Positions 32,596 through 45,100 of a stretch of 64,000 bases of DNA are shown in pieces. Source of the DNA: Actinostola sp. cb2023 (taxonomy: Eukaryota; Cnidaria; Anthozoa; Actiniaria; Actinostolidae); assembly GCA_033675265.1 (NCBI GenBank), contig JAUJYZ010000995.1, positions 1-64,000 of the forward strand, given 5' to 3'. A program made the translations under genes and the position numbers. The first letter of the stretch is position 1, and the number at the start of each line of letters is the position of its first letter. The notes below the pieces were generated by a model. It saw nothing but the letters and a program-made list of their open reading frames with translations. It made no database searches and had not been told where the DNA came from.

Positions 32596-34530
32596 CACTA
32601 TGATTCTACCGTCAGCTGAAACAGTGATCGCTTCAGGACCAGAAAATTGTCCAGGGCCAGACCCCTCGCTGCCAAACTTTGTGACAAAACGTCCTTCCAA
32701 CGTAAACATCTTAACACAGTCATTGTTGAAATCACATACAAGAACATACTCCTCTTTATATATAGCTAGACCTGATGGAGCACTGAACAGCCCTTCCCTT
32801 TGCTCGGTTAGGTTCCGTACATATAATCCCTCTTTATCAAAGACCTTGACACTGTCATTATCAGTGTCTGAAACTATGAAGATTCCTTTTTGAAAAATGG
32901 CATAGCTAGGATAGTCAAGTGCGTGGTCTCCGTTGTGTCCGAATACAAATATAAAATCTCCGTCTTTGTCAAACACTTGGATTCGACTGTTTGCAGTATC
33001 GGTAACAATAATCCGACCTCTGGTGTCGACGGACACGCCGTGTGGATCACGGAGTTGGGAATGGGCTTTCCCCAACTTTCCAAATTTGTGTCGCAGATGC
33101 CCGTCAGGAGTCATGACGGTTATTCTGTGTCTTCCACGTTCGGCAATGACTATGTTACCTGTTTTATCGGTTGCTAAGCCAGTTGGACATAGAAACGCAG
33201 TTTTACGACCAGAGTCTGTTGACACGTGCGACATTGTACAGACAAACTGACCAAGTCTGTCGAATATCTGGATGCGATCACGTGTGTAATCTGCAACAAA
33301 GATCGAACCATCTTGAGACGTTGTCACGCCTACTGGGTCTTTGACTTGACAATCCCCTTGCGTCCCTAGTGACATCTCGTGATTAAATGTGAATTTCTCT
33401 GGGACAAACGGTTGGATAGTGTCATTGGGGATTTGCGCCCGTTCCAAGGATATGCCTTCAGAATATCTCACATTGTAATCATCATCACAAATTCCAGAAT
33501 CATCATCCATTTGATTGATGTATTCCTTGCTATCGTTTGGAATGACATGACCTGCTTCTATAGTTACCTTGGCTGTCGTGTCAGGGACAATCGTCGGTTC
33601 AGCATTCATGTGTCCATTGAGTGATTTGCTGCCGTTGTTTCTAAGCATTTCTCGAGCTATTTCAATGCTTTGATTGACCTCGTCTAATGCCGACTGTAAA
33701 TCTGTTTTCTGGCCCTTTATTTGCCTCGAAACATTACTGTAGTGACTGTCAAGGCACGATAACAGCGTTTTTTCTTGCTCAGAAATTAACTTTTTCAGTT
33801 GAAACGTTGTCGATTGGATTTTCTGTTTCGCTTGTTCAATTTCTTGGCTTTTTCTACCAAGCGTTAAGTCTAGACTGGTAATTTTATTGTTCAGAACAGT
33901 CTGTTTGTTATCGAAGTTCTCCATCATTTCACTCATATTGAACTTCACATTCTTGATGGGATTTGTGTGGTCCAAAAACGTGTGTTCTCGATGGAACAGC
34001 GCGCCACATTCGCGACAAACTGTACCGTCGCAAGCATGACCGTGGAATGTCATCTCCTCCATATCATGTTTGTCATACGGTCGAATATCTCTGATGTCGA
34101 CAGTGGCTGGCTGATCATTCTCCGACACAGCACAATTGGGAACATCGCCTCCAGATGAAAGTACATCGACTTCAATGTGGTTTTCACACACAATGTCATC
34201 TTGAAGTGTCTTGTCTTGAGGAGTTTCTTTCAATGATTTGTCTTTCACACCGTCATCGTGAGAAAACGGCGCACGATGAATGTAGTTTCCATTCTCACGC
34301 ACGCTCTCTCTAAAGCCGTTTTGGTGACAAATACTGTGATCGTAACAACACGTGCTGCCTTTAGCCATATTACACATACAATACTCACAAATATCACTCT
34401 TGAAATTTTTCGTCTCCTGAAAGCACAGACAGGATTGCTCTACTTTCCCGTTCATCTCCAACGTGTTTTGCGTGATGGTACGAATGTAGAATGCTGCTTG
34501 TGAATTCCTGGCGTTGCAACTTGTACACAT
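32533..34530 (-). CDS. TRIM-like B-box / coiled-coil / NHL-repeat protein
   Basis: Single open frame, 665 residues from the first ATG (34530); the frame is open to 34581 but only with a GTG. Order: CTSCN and a Cys-rich N-terminal stretch (degenerate first B-box), a B-box at about residues 152-184 (HDMEEMTFHGHACDGTVCRE, then FHREHTFLDH), a coiled coil at about 198-298, an acidic linker, then six NHL blades at about 385-655 (for example DPHGVSVDTRGRIIVTD and SGPEAITVSADGRIIVTD). The first zinc ligand of the B-box is Tyr (PYDKHD) instead of Cys. No RING domain is seen, so ligase activity is doubtful; the family (TRIM2/3/71-like) binds RNA or partners through NHL and dimerises through the coil. 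The C-terminus runs into a minisatellite made from its own last codons. It lies in tandem downstream of INTS1. Confidence 0.85.
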   Translation of the reverse strand: MCTSCNARNSQAAFYIRTITQNTLEMNGKVEQSCLCFQETKNFKSDICEYCMCNMAKGSTCCYDHSICHQNGFRESVRENGNYIHRAPFSHDDGVKDKSLKETPQDKTLQDDIVCENHIEVDVLSSGGDVPNCAVSENDQPATVDIRDIRPYDKHDMEEMTFHGHACDGTVCRECGALFHREHTFLDHTNPIKNVKFNMSEMMENFDNKQTVLNNKITSLDLTLGRKSQEIEQAKQKIQSTTFQLKKLISEQEKTLLSCLDSHYSNVSRQIKGQKTDLQSALDEVNQSIEIAREMLRNNGSKSLNGHMNAEPTIVPDTTAKVTIEAGHVIPNDSKEYINQMDDDSGICDDDYNVRYSEGISLERAQIPNDTIQPFVPEKFTFNHEMSLGTQGDCQVKDPVGVTTSQDGSIFVADYTRDRIQIFDRLGQFVCTMSHVSTDSGRKTAFLCPTGLATDKTGNIVIAERGRHRITVMTPDGHLRHKFGKLGKAHSQLRDPHGVSVDTRGRIIVTDTANSRIQVFDKDGDFIFVFGHNGDHALDYPSYAIFQKGIFIVSDTDNDSVKVFDKEGLYVRNLTEQREGLFSAPSGLAIYKEEYVLVCDFNNDCVKMFTLEGRFVTKFGSEGSGPGQFSGPEAITVSADGRIIVTDKNNGRVQVFECMHVLEVN

Positions 34531-34737
34531 ACTAAGCGGATTTACGTTGCTTGGTCGCACTAAATAGCTTTCGTCATTCACCTTTCATTTATTGTCGGTA
34601 GGTCAACAGGTTACACGATAGACGTAGGGAATTTCATTAATTGGATGTATCGTTCGTGATCAATCACGTGACGAACGATAAAAGCCATGGATACATTATT
34701 TAAATGTTCTGTTTGCAAGGAAGGATATGTTTTGAAC

Positions 34738-34841
34738 ATAATAATAATAATAATAGTAATAATAATAATAATTTAAAAATAATAAAAATAATAATAACAA
34801 TTAACTAATGATATTAAAATATAAAAAATAAATATGAATAG

Positions 34842-34878
<37 letters not shown>

Positions 34879-35055
34879 GCACTTTATTTCATGTATTTTT
34901 ACACAAACAATTGCAAATCTCACTACATGTAGGTAATTTACAATTGACTACTTGAACTCGAAAATATAACAAAACGAAAATAGTAACATAAATAGAAAAA
35001 AAAAAAAAAGAATAATAATAATAATAAATAATAATAATAATAATAATAATAATAA
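34738..35055. repeat. (AAT)n microsatellites between INTS1 and NHL gene
   Basis: Three runs of AAT/ATA units, about 34738-34800, 34845-34878 and 35010-35055, separated by AT-rich DNA. No exon lies between 34582 and 35529. Confidence 0.9.
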
Positions 35056-35513
35056 CTCGAACTAATTTTTTTTCCCTTGGCTCAAAACAGCGTAAAATTT
35101 ATCCTGTGAACTCGAGCCCCCGTTAACTCCAACCATTTTCCTTTCCCTTGGGAGTTCGGGTTAGCGGGGTGGGTTCTACTGTTCTGTCTGCAAGAAAATA
35201 ATCTGTTTTGAACAGATTGTGGTATTTAGATCGATCTTTGGATTTCATTAATGTTCTGTTGACAACAGTATTGGTTAAGTAACTTTGCCCTCCATATATT
35301 TAGTAACATCTGAAAAGGAATGACCTAAAAGTCATATATCCATTACAGAGGCAGACACATCTGTTACAACAAGGTTTAGTAGTTCTTAATCAACTCCAAA
35401 ATACATTTATTGAAACGTTCATACTCATAATCATTTGACTGGAATTTTGTTGAATGGCAGATAAATGAAATATACTTGTGAGGGAAACTCGTATATTTTC
35501 AATACAAGTATGA

Positions 35514-35519
35514 TTTATT
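35514..35519 (-). terminator. INTS1 polyadenylation signal
   Basis: TTTATT on the forward strand, AATAAA on the minus strand, 11 bases after the INTS1 stop codon. Position supports it; no cleavage site was tested. Confidence 0.5.
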
Positions 35520-35529
35520 TTGTTCGTAT

Positions 35530-38500
35530 TTACTTTGAAAATTCAAGGTTCAGTAGATGGATACTTCTTGTAAGCGACGGCACAAGATTGATCCTTTCGT
35601 TAACAGCCACAGAGAATAATTTCTGAAGCAGGAGACTGGAAGACTCTGTCAAAATAACAAGATGAATCAGTGAACCGTGTTGATTGTTCAACGATAAACA
35701 CAACAAAAGAAGCAATGTCCACTATATTCGTGGAACGTGCGATCATTGACGTCAGTGAACATCAATCACGTGGACATTTCTTTGCGATGGAAAAGGCCCT
35801 GGGGTAAATGACAAGGAGGTACGGTAGTGGTGTGTGGTTTGGTGTACCAGAATAATGCCTTGCATAAGGAGAAAGGAGAAAGGAGTACCCACCCACATTA
35901 TCTCACATTGAGACAATGACCTGTGACCCCACCCTAAACTTTCTGGTGTGCCTAGGGACGGACCATTATTTATTTGGAGGGGGAGGGGGGGGGGGGGGGA
36001 CAATTTGTTGTCTCTGCAAACACTTTTTTTCATAATCACCTCCCTCCCCCCCTCCCCCCACCCCTCCAAAACAAATTATGATCCGTCCCCTATCTCCCCC
36101 ACAAACACGATACTGCTTACCACAACACAGGACAATGAATTCAGGTGTAAACTTGGCTGCTGTTAGAGTGACATCGGGTGAAGTACAACTCAAACATTCC
36201 ATAAAACAACCAACAAACTTGTGCGCCTCTCTGAACGACAACAACATGACAGTATTAGTAGTATTTTTTATTAAATATATATCATATGTATATGATATAT
36301 TTATTTGAAGAACAGTTATTAGATGCCATGCCTGGTGAAGGTATTTAACTTCGTCAGGCAAAGGAAATGCCTGACGAAGTTAAATACCTTCAATTCATAT
36401 ATTTATTTATTTTTAGTTGTAAATAAAAATAAAAGAAATTGAGAAATTAAAAGAAGTTTACAACTACATCTGTTGCTTCTCTGTGCTGCTCACTAGTTTC
36501 CTTTTGAATAAAATACTTTCTCGATTCGCTCAATCAAGAGCTTTTAATATGTAATAGAATGGCAATCTATCAGTGTTCTGACCTGCTTTCAGGTCGTTTA
36601 CTCCACTAACGGACCAGATTTTTTTCCCGATTTTTTTCGAATGACATGCTTCTCTCGCTCTTCCTGGGCTTCCTGTGGCCGGGATAGACTGGAACCTCTG
36701 ACCCCCAAAAAAGCCCAGGCAGTCCACGCCGAGTAAAAAAATCAAATTCGACTAGATAATTTCAGTCATATTTTCTAACGAACAGAAAGGGAACTATTTC
36801 AGATCGACAGGGGGTGGGCCAATTTCTTGCCATTGTGAACTCTTTTATGTTTTGTTTCACGGGAGCCCAATGTAATGTTTAGACGCGAGTGAATAACTAC
36901 ACCGGTCACGAAAACATTAGGATTAGGAAAACGTTACGGGTTAGGTTACATAGAATGGTTTGAATCAGTTGCCTTAAAAACTACCTCAGCTGTTATCTAA
37001 TGACGTGTCTAACGGTATAAAGCAATATCGTATGGCTGTGAAAAGCTTACGGCACGGACGTTCCGTGCCGTGACCGTGATGTAATTGCAGGATTTCGAAT
37101 GATTCCGTGCCGTGACCATGGTTTTTCACAGTCATACGAAATCTGCTCTATGTCACTTGTATAATGCATATTTAAATCGTTTATAGTGTACCTTGGATGT
37201 TGTCTAATGTGTCGCTGCATCAAGGTATGTGCTTTAGTACGCACTGTACTATCAGGGTTGTTTGTAAGTTGAACCAACTCGGACTAAAAGGCATAATAGA
37301 AATAATAATAATAATAATAATTATTATTATTAATAAATAATAAATAATAATAATTAATAAATCAGTATTTAATTACAACAACAACAACAATAATTTTATT
37401 TCCTAACGTTTTTTCTTTTTTTACAATAAGACAGGGAATTAAGAGTGTATCCATGAGTGGACCAGGCAGTCGTGACACATGACATCTCTCTGATCTCAAT
37501 GAAACTAAACCAGAAGAAAGCCCTCACCTGAAAACTCATACTGCCAAAGTATGACATTTTTTGATTATTTCAGGGGGGAGTTAGACCACCCCCCCTCGTT
37601 TCTGCAGGGGGAGGACTGAATTTCCATAGCAAAATAATACCTACTTCACACACCTCTCTTTCCCTCCATTTACAATCAATTCAGTTCTTACTTCCCCTGA
37701 GGAATAAATGGTCCTTTAGCAGCTTACAGGGGAGACTACAGTCGCGTGACTATAATACCTGTCAATTGGGGTCTGTCAATCAATATACTGTCACACAACT
37801 GATTTGTGTGAAGTCAAAAACCCAAATATTTGACCTCAAATATCTCGAATGAGAAACCTTGTGCAAACCCCAAAACACTTTTCTGTGTTAGATCTACCCT
37901 TCAACTAAGAATAACTGAAATAAAATGTTTGGGATATATTTTAGTCTTGGCACAATGTGTCACAGCAGGAGTCAACCCAAACAGTAAAATTGTTACCTAC
38001 TTACAGCGAAAAGCTCGCAACTTACATCTCATAATCAATAAACTAACTCTTTTTCCATGCTTAATCTCGTTTATTAACAACCACTTTCCTTGTACAATAC
38101 TCAAATATGAGTTATTATTTGAAAGAACAGCAGTCGCTGTTGCAATATCCGCTCTAAATTGCACAAACGATTAGATGCAACAATGAGTATTTTGTAATCA
38201 TTCGATCCTATGTCATTCCAATACAAAAACATTATTGCTGAGTGAATAAGACTTACATATGTTGCTCACCGACGTACGTTCCTTGGTCTCTGTCGTCCAA
38301 ATCAATAAGATCGCAATTGTTGACCTCACACGTTTCTGGTTGAAATTCGAGAATGCCATTACATCTTCTGAACATTTTGTTGTCAACCGTCTAATGTTGA
38401 AGGCCGAGCTTCGTTTAAGTATTCATTTAGCTTTGTCTTGGTAGTACAAATACAATTCCTACATCTTTACTCTAGTTTTGCGAAGATTTACGACATTTCT

Positions 38501-39124
38501 TTCCTGACAAACTTGCGTTGCACTGGATTGCGTGACCAGTATTTGGTCAGCGGTATCTCACATGACACAAAAATAAAAGAAATGGCCGTTTTCGCATGGA
38601 AATGATATATAAAATCAATGAATGTTTTTGTTTTATTCCCATTTTGAATCATTGGTTATAGTTTGTTTTTCCCATTCATACAAAAAAACATCAATGGGAA
38701 GAATTCGTTTTCCCAATGATTTGAACAACAACATCAACAACAACAAACATATTACCTAGCTTTTTTTCCTTTTTTACAATTATAATTTTCAATTTAACTG
38801 AAATAGGGTAAATGGCACTCAGAGTAACTGATCAGCTATTCTAGCTGAGTAATAATATTTGATTTGAACATGACAAAAAAAATCGAACATCACAAAAAGT
38901 ATGGATCGATTTTAATTTTTTTTTCTGTGTTTATTTGTTAAATGAAAATGTATATCGGTTACCTAAAAGAATACATATTTACATTTACAATCAACTCTCG
39001 CTTTGAGGACACCTCACTAAAATGCGGACACTCAATCACGGAAAACAAACAGTCCTCGGACTAAGCCAAACGTACTAAAATGTTAACTCTCGCTATTGCA
39101 GACACCACATGGTCCCAGGGTTGT

Positions 39125-39162
<38 letters not shown>

Positions 39163-42100
39163 TACTCCCTTTGTCCAAGTGGCAAGGGTGATCGGTGGTC
39201 GGTTTTGAAAACGACCCCTAAAAGGTATGCAGAAATCAAAAGAGCTCTTGAAGTCATGTTCATTTCGACCCCTAATAGGTACGACCATATATATGGCGAA
39301 AAAGTGATTGTGTTGATATCGTTTAATCAGTGACTGGACAACATATTTCTTCTGTTCTTTCATGTTGTTACGTAACTGACTTTTGAGTCGTAACCCTAAA
39401 AGGTACACACAGGAAATATTTTCAACCTTAAAAGGACCGCCGACCACCCCGATCAAAGGGACAACTCTGTCATAGGGACAACCCTGGGACCATGTGGTGT
39501 CCGCAATTGCTGGTTTGCGCGTGACGTCATGGCAGCCATGTTGGTGCCCGATAACAAAGCATTCCTCATTAACTTCTCTTGTTTGTACCACCAACATGGC
39601 TGCTGCGTCTTTCAGGTGATTGATTGCAAACCAGCAATAACGAGAGTTAATTTTAGTACGTTTCACTTAGTACGAAAACTGTTTGTTTTCCGTGATTGAG
39701 TGTCCGCATTTTAGCAAGGTGTCCTCAAGGCGAGAGTTGATTGTAAATGTAAATATGTATTATTTTAGGTAGCCGATATGATTTTCATTTAAAAAATAAA
39801 AACAGGAAAAAATTTAAAAAATCGAAGTCGCTTTTCGATGGTCTGTACTCTTATCGACCATAGAAACGACGTCAGAAAATGATCAAAGCTTTGCAGTGAA
39901 ACCACAGGCAGCCCAACCATTCCTTTTGAGGCTACTAAATAATGAAATAAAATGATGTTTGCGTCTTTTTTGATGGGTTCCCAGTGGTAGAGCACGCGCG
40001 TGCATGTATATGTCGGGCTCCCTGTACTGAGTAACGTCCTATGTTGGGATCCCTGTGTGCAGCCTGCGGGACGCGCCCGCAGCAATGTACACACTGCTGC
40101 GGGCCCGTCCCGCAGGGCGTACACAGGGATCCCAACATGTAATTCTATGCACATGGAACCCAATGTAATACGTATCGCGCGCGCGCGCTCTACCACAGGA
40201 AACCCATCAAAAAAAGACGCGCGCATGCAAATGTTTTTAATAATTATAACTAGCCTCAGAAACGATCGCTACGCTCGTGGTTCCACCACAGGCAGCCCAA
40301 CCATTGTTTTTGAGGCTACTAATTATTAATAAAAATATTTTTGTATGCGCGTGTCTTTTTTTGATTGGTTTCCTGTGGTAGAGCGCGCGCGCAATACGTC
40401 CTATATTGGGCTTCCTGTGTTGAGTAAGGTTGGGATCCCTGTCACACAGGGATCCCTGTTGGGATCCCTGTGTACGTCCTGCGGGATGCGCCCGCAGCAA
40501 TGTGTATACACATATACTGCGGGACGCGCGGGATGCACACAGGAAGCCCAACATTATACCTTACTCAACACAGGAAGCCCACTATAATACGTAATGCACG
40601 CGCGCGCTCTACCACAGGAAATCCATCAAAAAAAGACGCAAATATCATTTTATTGAATTATTTAGTAGCCTCAAAAGCAATGGTTGGGCTGCCTATGGTT
40701 CCACTTGAGTTTTGATCATTTTCTGACGTGATTTCTATGGTCGATAAGAGTACAGAAAAGCGACTTCGATCTGTTAAACAGACCATAGAAAAGCGGCTTC
40801 GATCTGTTAAACAGACCATAGAAAAGCGACTTCGATTTGTTAAACAGACCATAGAAAAGCTTCTTCGATTTGTTCTTTTTACAACAATATTTACTCAGGA
40901 AAGCGGAAAAGGCTCCCAAAACGACAAATAGATTTGAAGGAAAATCTGATTCAAGAGCGCGCTGGTTCCGGCCGTGCGCGAGCGTAACGTCAATCCATGC
41001 GTCTGTCCTCTTATCGACAAATAGTCCCTTTTCGCGTTCACAGATCCCGTTGTAAAACCGCTGTACTTATTGACATCAGACGCATTTGTACAGGGTTAGC
41101 CTCAAGTCAGTGTAGATTATTCACAAATATCAACAAGAACACGAAAAAATGTTGACATAAAACAATAGAAACATTTTTGAATTGCACGGACTGGTTTCTG
41201 AATGGAAGCTATGCCTGTACAAATTCGTATTTTGTAAAGGACAGCGGTCATCTCTAAACAACGCGAAACTGGAGTATTAGAGAGCTTCAGATTCGACTAC
41301 GAGTACGACGTCTACGAGTACGATTTTTCGATTAGTGCGCATGCGTAAAGCCGTGACATTGTCACGCCAGCTTGAAAATCTCGAGCTCGTCGTCGTCGTT
41401 TCGACTTCGACGAGATTTCTCGCAAAACTCGTTGTCTAGAGTACGAGTTTTGAGTGAGACATTTTGACTAAATATTTCGGTCTTTTCAATCTAGAACACT
41501 CAATAACATCTCCTTTAATAATTGTTCTTCTTGTTGTGATAAGAAATAATTAAAGATCAGTGTTATTTTTGCTATTGCGGGACGCGCGGGATGCGCACAG
41601 GGAGCCCAACATTATACGGTACTCAACACAGGGAACCCACCTAAAGGCTCTCTAAAGGCTCTTATCCAATCAGCGCGCGAGAAATTTGACAAATGTTGTA
41701 AAATCTAAAATCGATCCATACTTTTTGTCATGTTCTCATGTTCCCAAATAGGGCTCCATAAGTAATACATTATTATATTATCCATTATTATTATTTCAAA
41801 ACAAACTATAACCAATGATTCAAAATGGGAATAAAACAAAAACATTCATTGATTTTATATATCATTTCCATGCGAAAACGGCCATTTCCTTTATTTTTGT
41901 GTCATGGGCTACCTGTATATGTGAGATACCGCTGACCAAATACTGGTCACGCAATCCAGTGCAACGCAAGTTTGTCAGGAAAGAAATGTCGTAAATCTTC
42001 GCAAAACTAGAGTAAAGATGTAGGAATTGTATTTGTACTACCAAGACAAAGCTAAATGAATACTTAAACGAAGCTCGGCCTTCAACATTAGACGGTTGAC

Positions 42101-45100
42101 AACAAAATGTTCAGAAGATGTAATGGCATTCTCGAATTTCAACCAGAAACGTGTGAGGTCAACAATTGCGATCTTATTGATTTGGACGACAGAGACCAAG
42201 GAACGTACGTCGGTGAGCAACATATGTAAGTCTTATTCACTCAGCAATAATGTTTTTGTATTGGAATGACATAGGATCGAATGATTACAAAATACTCATT
42301 GTTGCATCTAATCGTTTGTGCAATTTAGAGCGGATATTGCAACAGCGACTGCTGTTCTTTCAAATAATAACTCATATTTGAGTATTGTACAAGGAAAGTG
42401 GTTGTTAATAAACGAGATTAAGCATGGAAAAAGAGTTAGTTTATTGATTATGAGATGTAAGTTGCGAGCTTTTCGCTGTAAGTAGGTAACAATTTTACTG
42501 TTTGGGTTGATTCCTGCTGTGACACATTGTGCCAAGACTAAAATATATCCCAAACATTTTATTTCAGTTATTCTTAGTTGAAGGGTAGATCTAACACAGA
42601 AAAGTGTTTTGGGGTTTGCACAAGGTTTCTCATTCGAGATATTTGAGGTCAAATATTTGGGTTTTTGACTTCACACAAATCAGTTGTGTGACAGTATATT
42701 GATTGACAGACCCCAATTGACAGGTATTATAGTCACGCGACTGTAGTCTCCCCTGTAAGCTGCTAAAGGACCATTTATTCCTCAGGGGAAGTAAGAACTG
42801 AATTGATTGTAAATGGAGGGAAAAGAGAGGTGTGTGAAGTAGGTATTATTTTGCTATGGAAATTCAGTCCTCCCCCTGCAGAAACGAGGGGGGGTGGTCT
42901 AACTCCCCCCTGAAATAATCAAAAAATGTCATACTTTGGCAGTATGAGTTTTCAGGTGAGGGCTTTCTTCTGGTTTAGTTTCATTGAGATCAGAGAGATG
43001 TCATGTGTCACGACTGCCTGGTCCACTCATGGATACACTCTTAATAGTTTCATGCCATTATACGACATGCAATGTCTGTACCCGATCCCTCACAAAACTC
43101 ACCAAAAAATGCTGTAAAATATCTACTCTTCTCTTCGATGTCTCGTCGAGATCAACAAGAGCCTTGAGAACATCTGAAATAATATCAAATAATTACAAAG
43201 AGAACCAAGAAAAAAACACAAGGTCTACTAGAGATAAATGCAAGGTCCCCCCCGATAAAGGGTAAAACGCGATCACTTTGACACTTTTAATCGACTGTCA
43301 TTTTTATCAATGAATGAATAAACAAACAAACAAAGAAATAAAATAGATAAATAAATGAAAGGAAGGGAAGGGGAGGGAGAGGAAGGAGAGAGGAGAGGAG
43401 AGGAGAGGAGAGGAGAGGAGAGGAGAGGAGAGGAGAGGAGAGGAGAGGAGAGGAGAGGAGAGGAGAGGAGAGGAGAGGAGAGGAGAGGAGAGGAGAGGAG
43501 AGGAGAGGAGAGGAGAGGAGAGGAGAGGAGAGGAGAGGAGAGGAGAGGAAGCAATGAATGAATGAAAGTTTTATTAAGCGGATTGCATGTGGATATTGAA
43601 AGATGAGCTTGAGGAGTCCTCTTTTCAAATCTAATCACGTGATAACACGTGCAAACGGTACAGTTACAGTCGGTTAATTTACGGTTATGATTATCAGGAT
43701 AGTACCTGGGAACTAGCCTCATACGAACCTGGCCTTTATAATGCACAATTGTATTCAATTCATCAACCTACTTTTCCCTCTGATATTTATGTGAAATGAA
43801 GTATCACGAATAACATTTCTCAAACTCATTAATTATTCATGAGGTAACCAGCCAATCCGGTGCATCAAAACCGGTCACATGATGGACCTGGAAACCCCGG
43901 AAAGTCCGCTCAAGAGTACTTTGAAATTATTTCAAAGTCCAAGGACTTTGAAATGATGGATTTCAAAGTCCAAGGACTTTAAAATGATGGATTTCAAAGT
44001 TCAAAGTACTCTTTCCTGAGTTCTTATCCCTCATATAACAATCATCGGGACCTTGGACAGAGTACCACTCTGTCCGAATAAGATTCAATCTGAAAGCATG
44101 CTCTACTTCATGCTACTCAAGAGTCCAACACATGTGGGATATTATTTATATACGATGTACTCGACTCTGCGCATGAGCAGAGAATATGAAGACTGGAATT
44201 CTTGCTTTTCCGGGCTAAAATCTTGCAACTCTTTATTTGTTGCCTTTAGGCCATTGCATGTAATAATTAAGAATCGAGATTCGCCGGTCAACTAAAAAAT
44301 ATCGAATTTAATTTTCTTTCGCCATATCATTCCTTTCGATGACCTATTTTAGGGAAAAATACTAAAAAGTTCCAGCGATTTTTATTTTAGGATAAATTTG
44401 CAGTTTAAAAACCCGCCTGACTGAAAATTTTCGGCTAAATTATAAGGCAATTCTGAACAGTTGGTGTGTGTTCACCTCTAGCACTACAACAACGACATTC
44501 CGCATACTTAATAAACGTTTCTTGGGCTTTTCTACTGTAGTATTTATTTTTGTGTAACTTTTGCAAAGGTGAAGCTTTCCTGGGGCATGGCGTTTTCCTC
44601 AAAGAATTAGGTACCAGATTCCGTTTTCGTACCTCAAACATTGCCTATATTTCAACGTTCCGTTCATGGCGCTCAGTACACCTTTTTAAAACAAATTTGA
44701 AAAACAACTACAAAAGTTACACAAAAATAAATACTACAGTAGAAAAGACCAAGAAAAGTTTATTAAGTATGCTGAATATCGTTGTTGTAGTGCTAGAGGT
44801 GAACACACATCGACTGTTCCAAGTTGCCTTATAATTTAGCCGAACATTTTCAGTCATCAGGCGGGTTTTTGAAAACTGCAAATTTCTTCTAAAATAAAAA
44901 TCGCTGGAACTTTTTAGTATTTTTCCCTAAAAGAGGTCATCGAAAGGAATGATATGGCGAAAGAAAATTAAATTCGATTTTTTTTTAGTTGACCGGCGAA
45001 TCTCGATTCTTACTGACATCCTCTCTTAATGAGTATGAGAAGTCGTTCCAAAACCTCGAATTCGGATTAGACGGGGTTTCCAGTCCGAGGCGAAGCCGAG

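Noticed and set aside
31724..32893. Several 72-161 codon plus-strand frames
   Set aside because: They are the 58-bp minisatellite read in rotating frames and, at the right, the antisense of the NHL gene.
39109..39666. 74- and 201-codon frames across the 34-G run
   Set aside because: Homopolymer and palindrome artefact inside the nested foldback.
37830..42652. Twin 114-codon frames in the two arms of the large inverted repeat
   Set aside because: No motif, no splice context, and conservation is explained by arm identity.
43273..43758. 161-codon frame rich in Leu-Ser-Ser-Pro
   Set aside because: It is the (AGGAG)n microsatellite read on the minus strand.
44550..44834. 94-codon plus-strand frame
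   Set aside because: It spans the loop and arms of a foldback element and has no recognisable domain.
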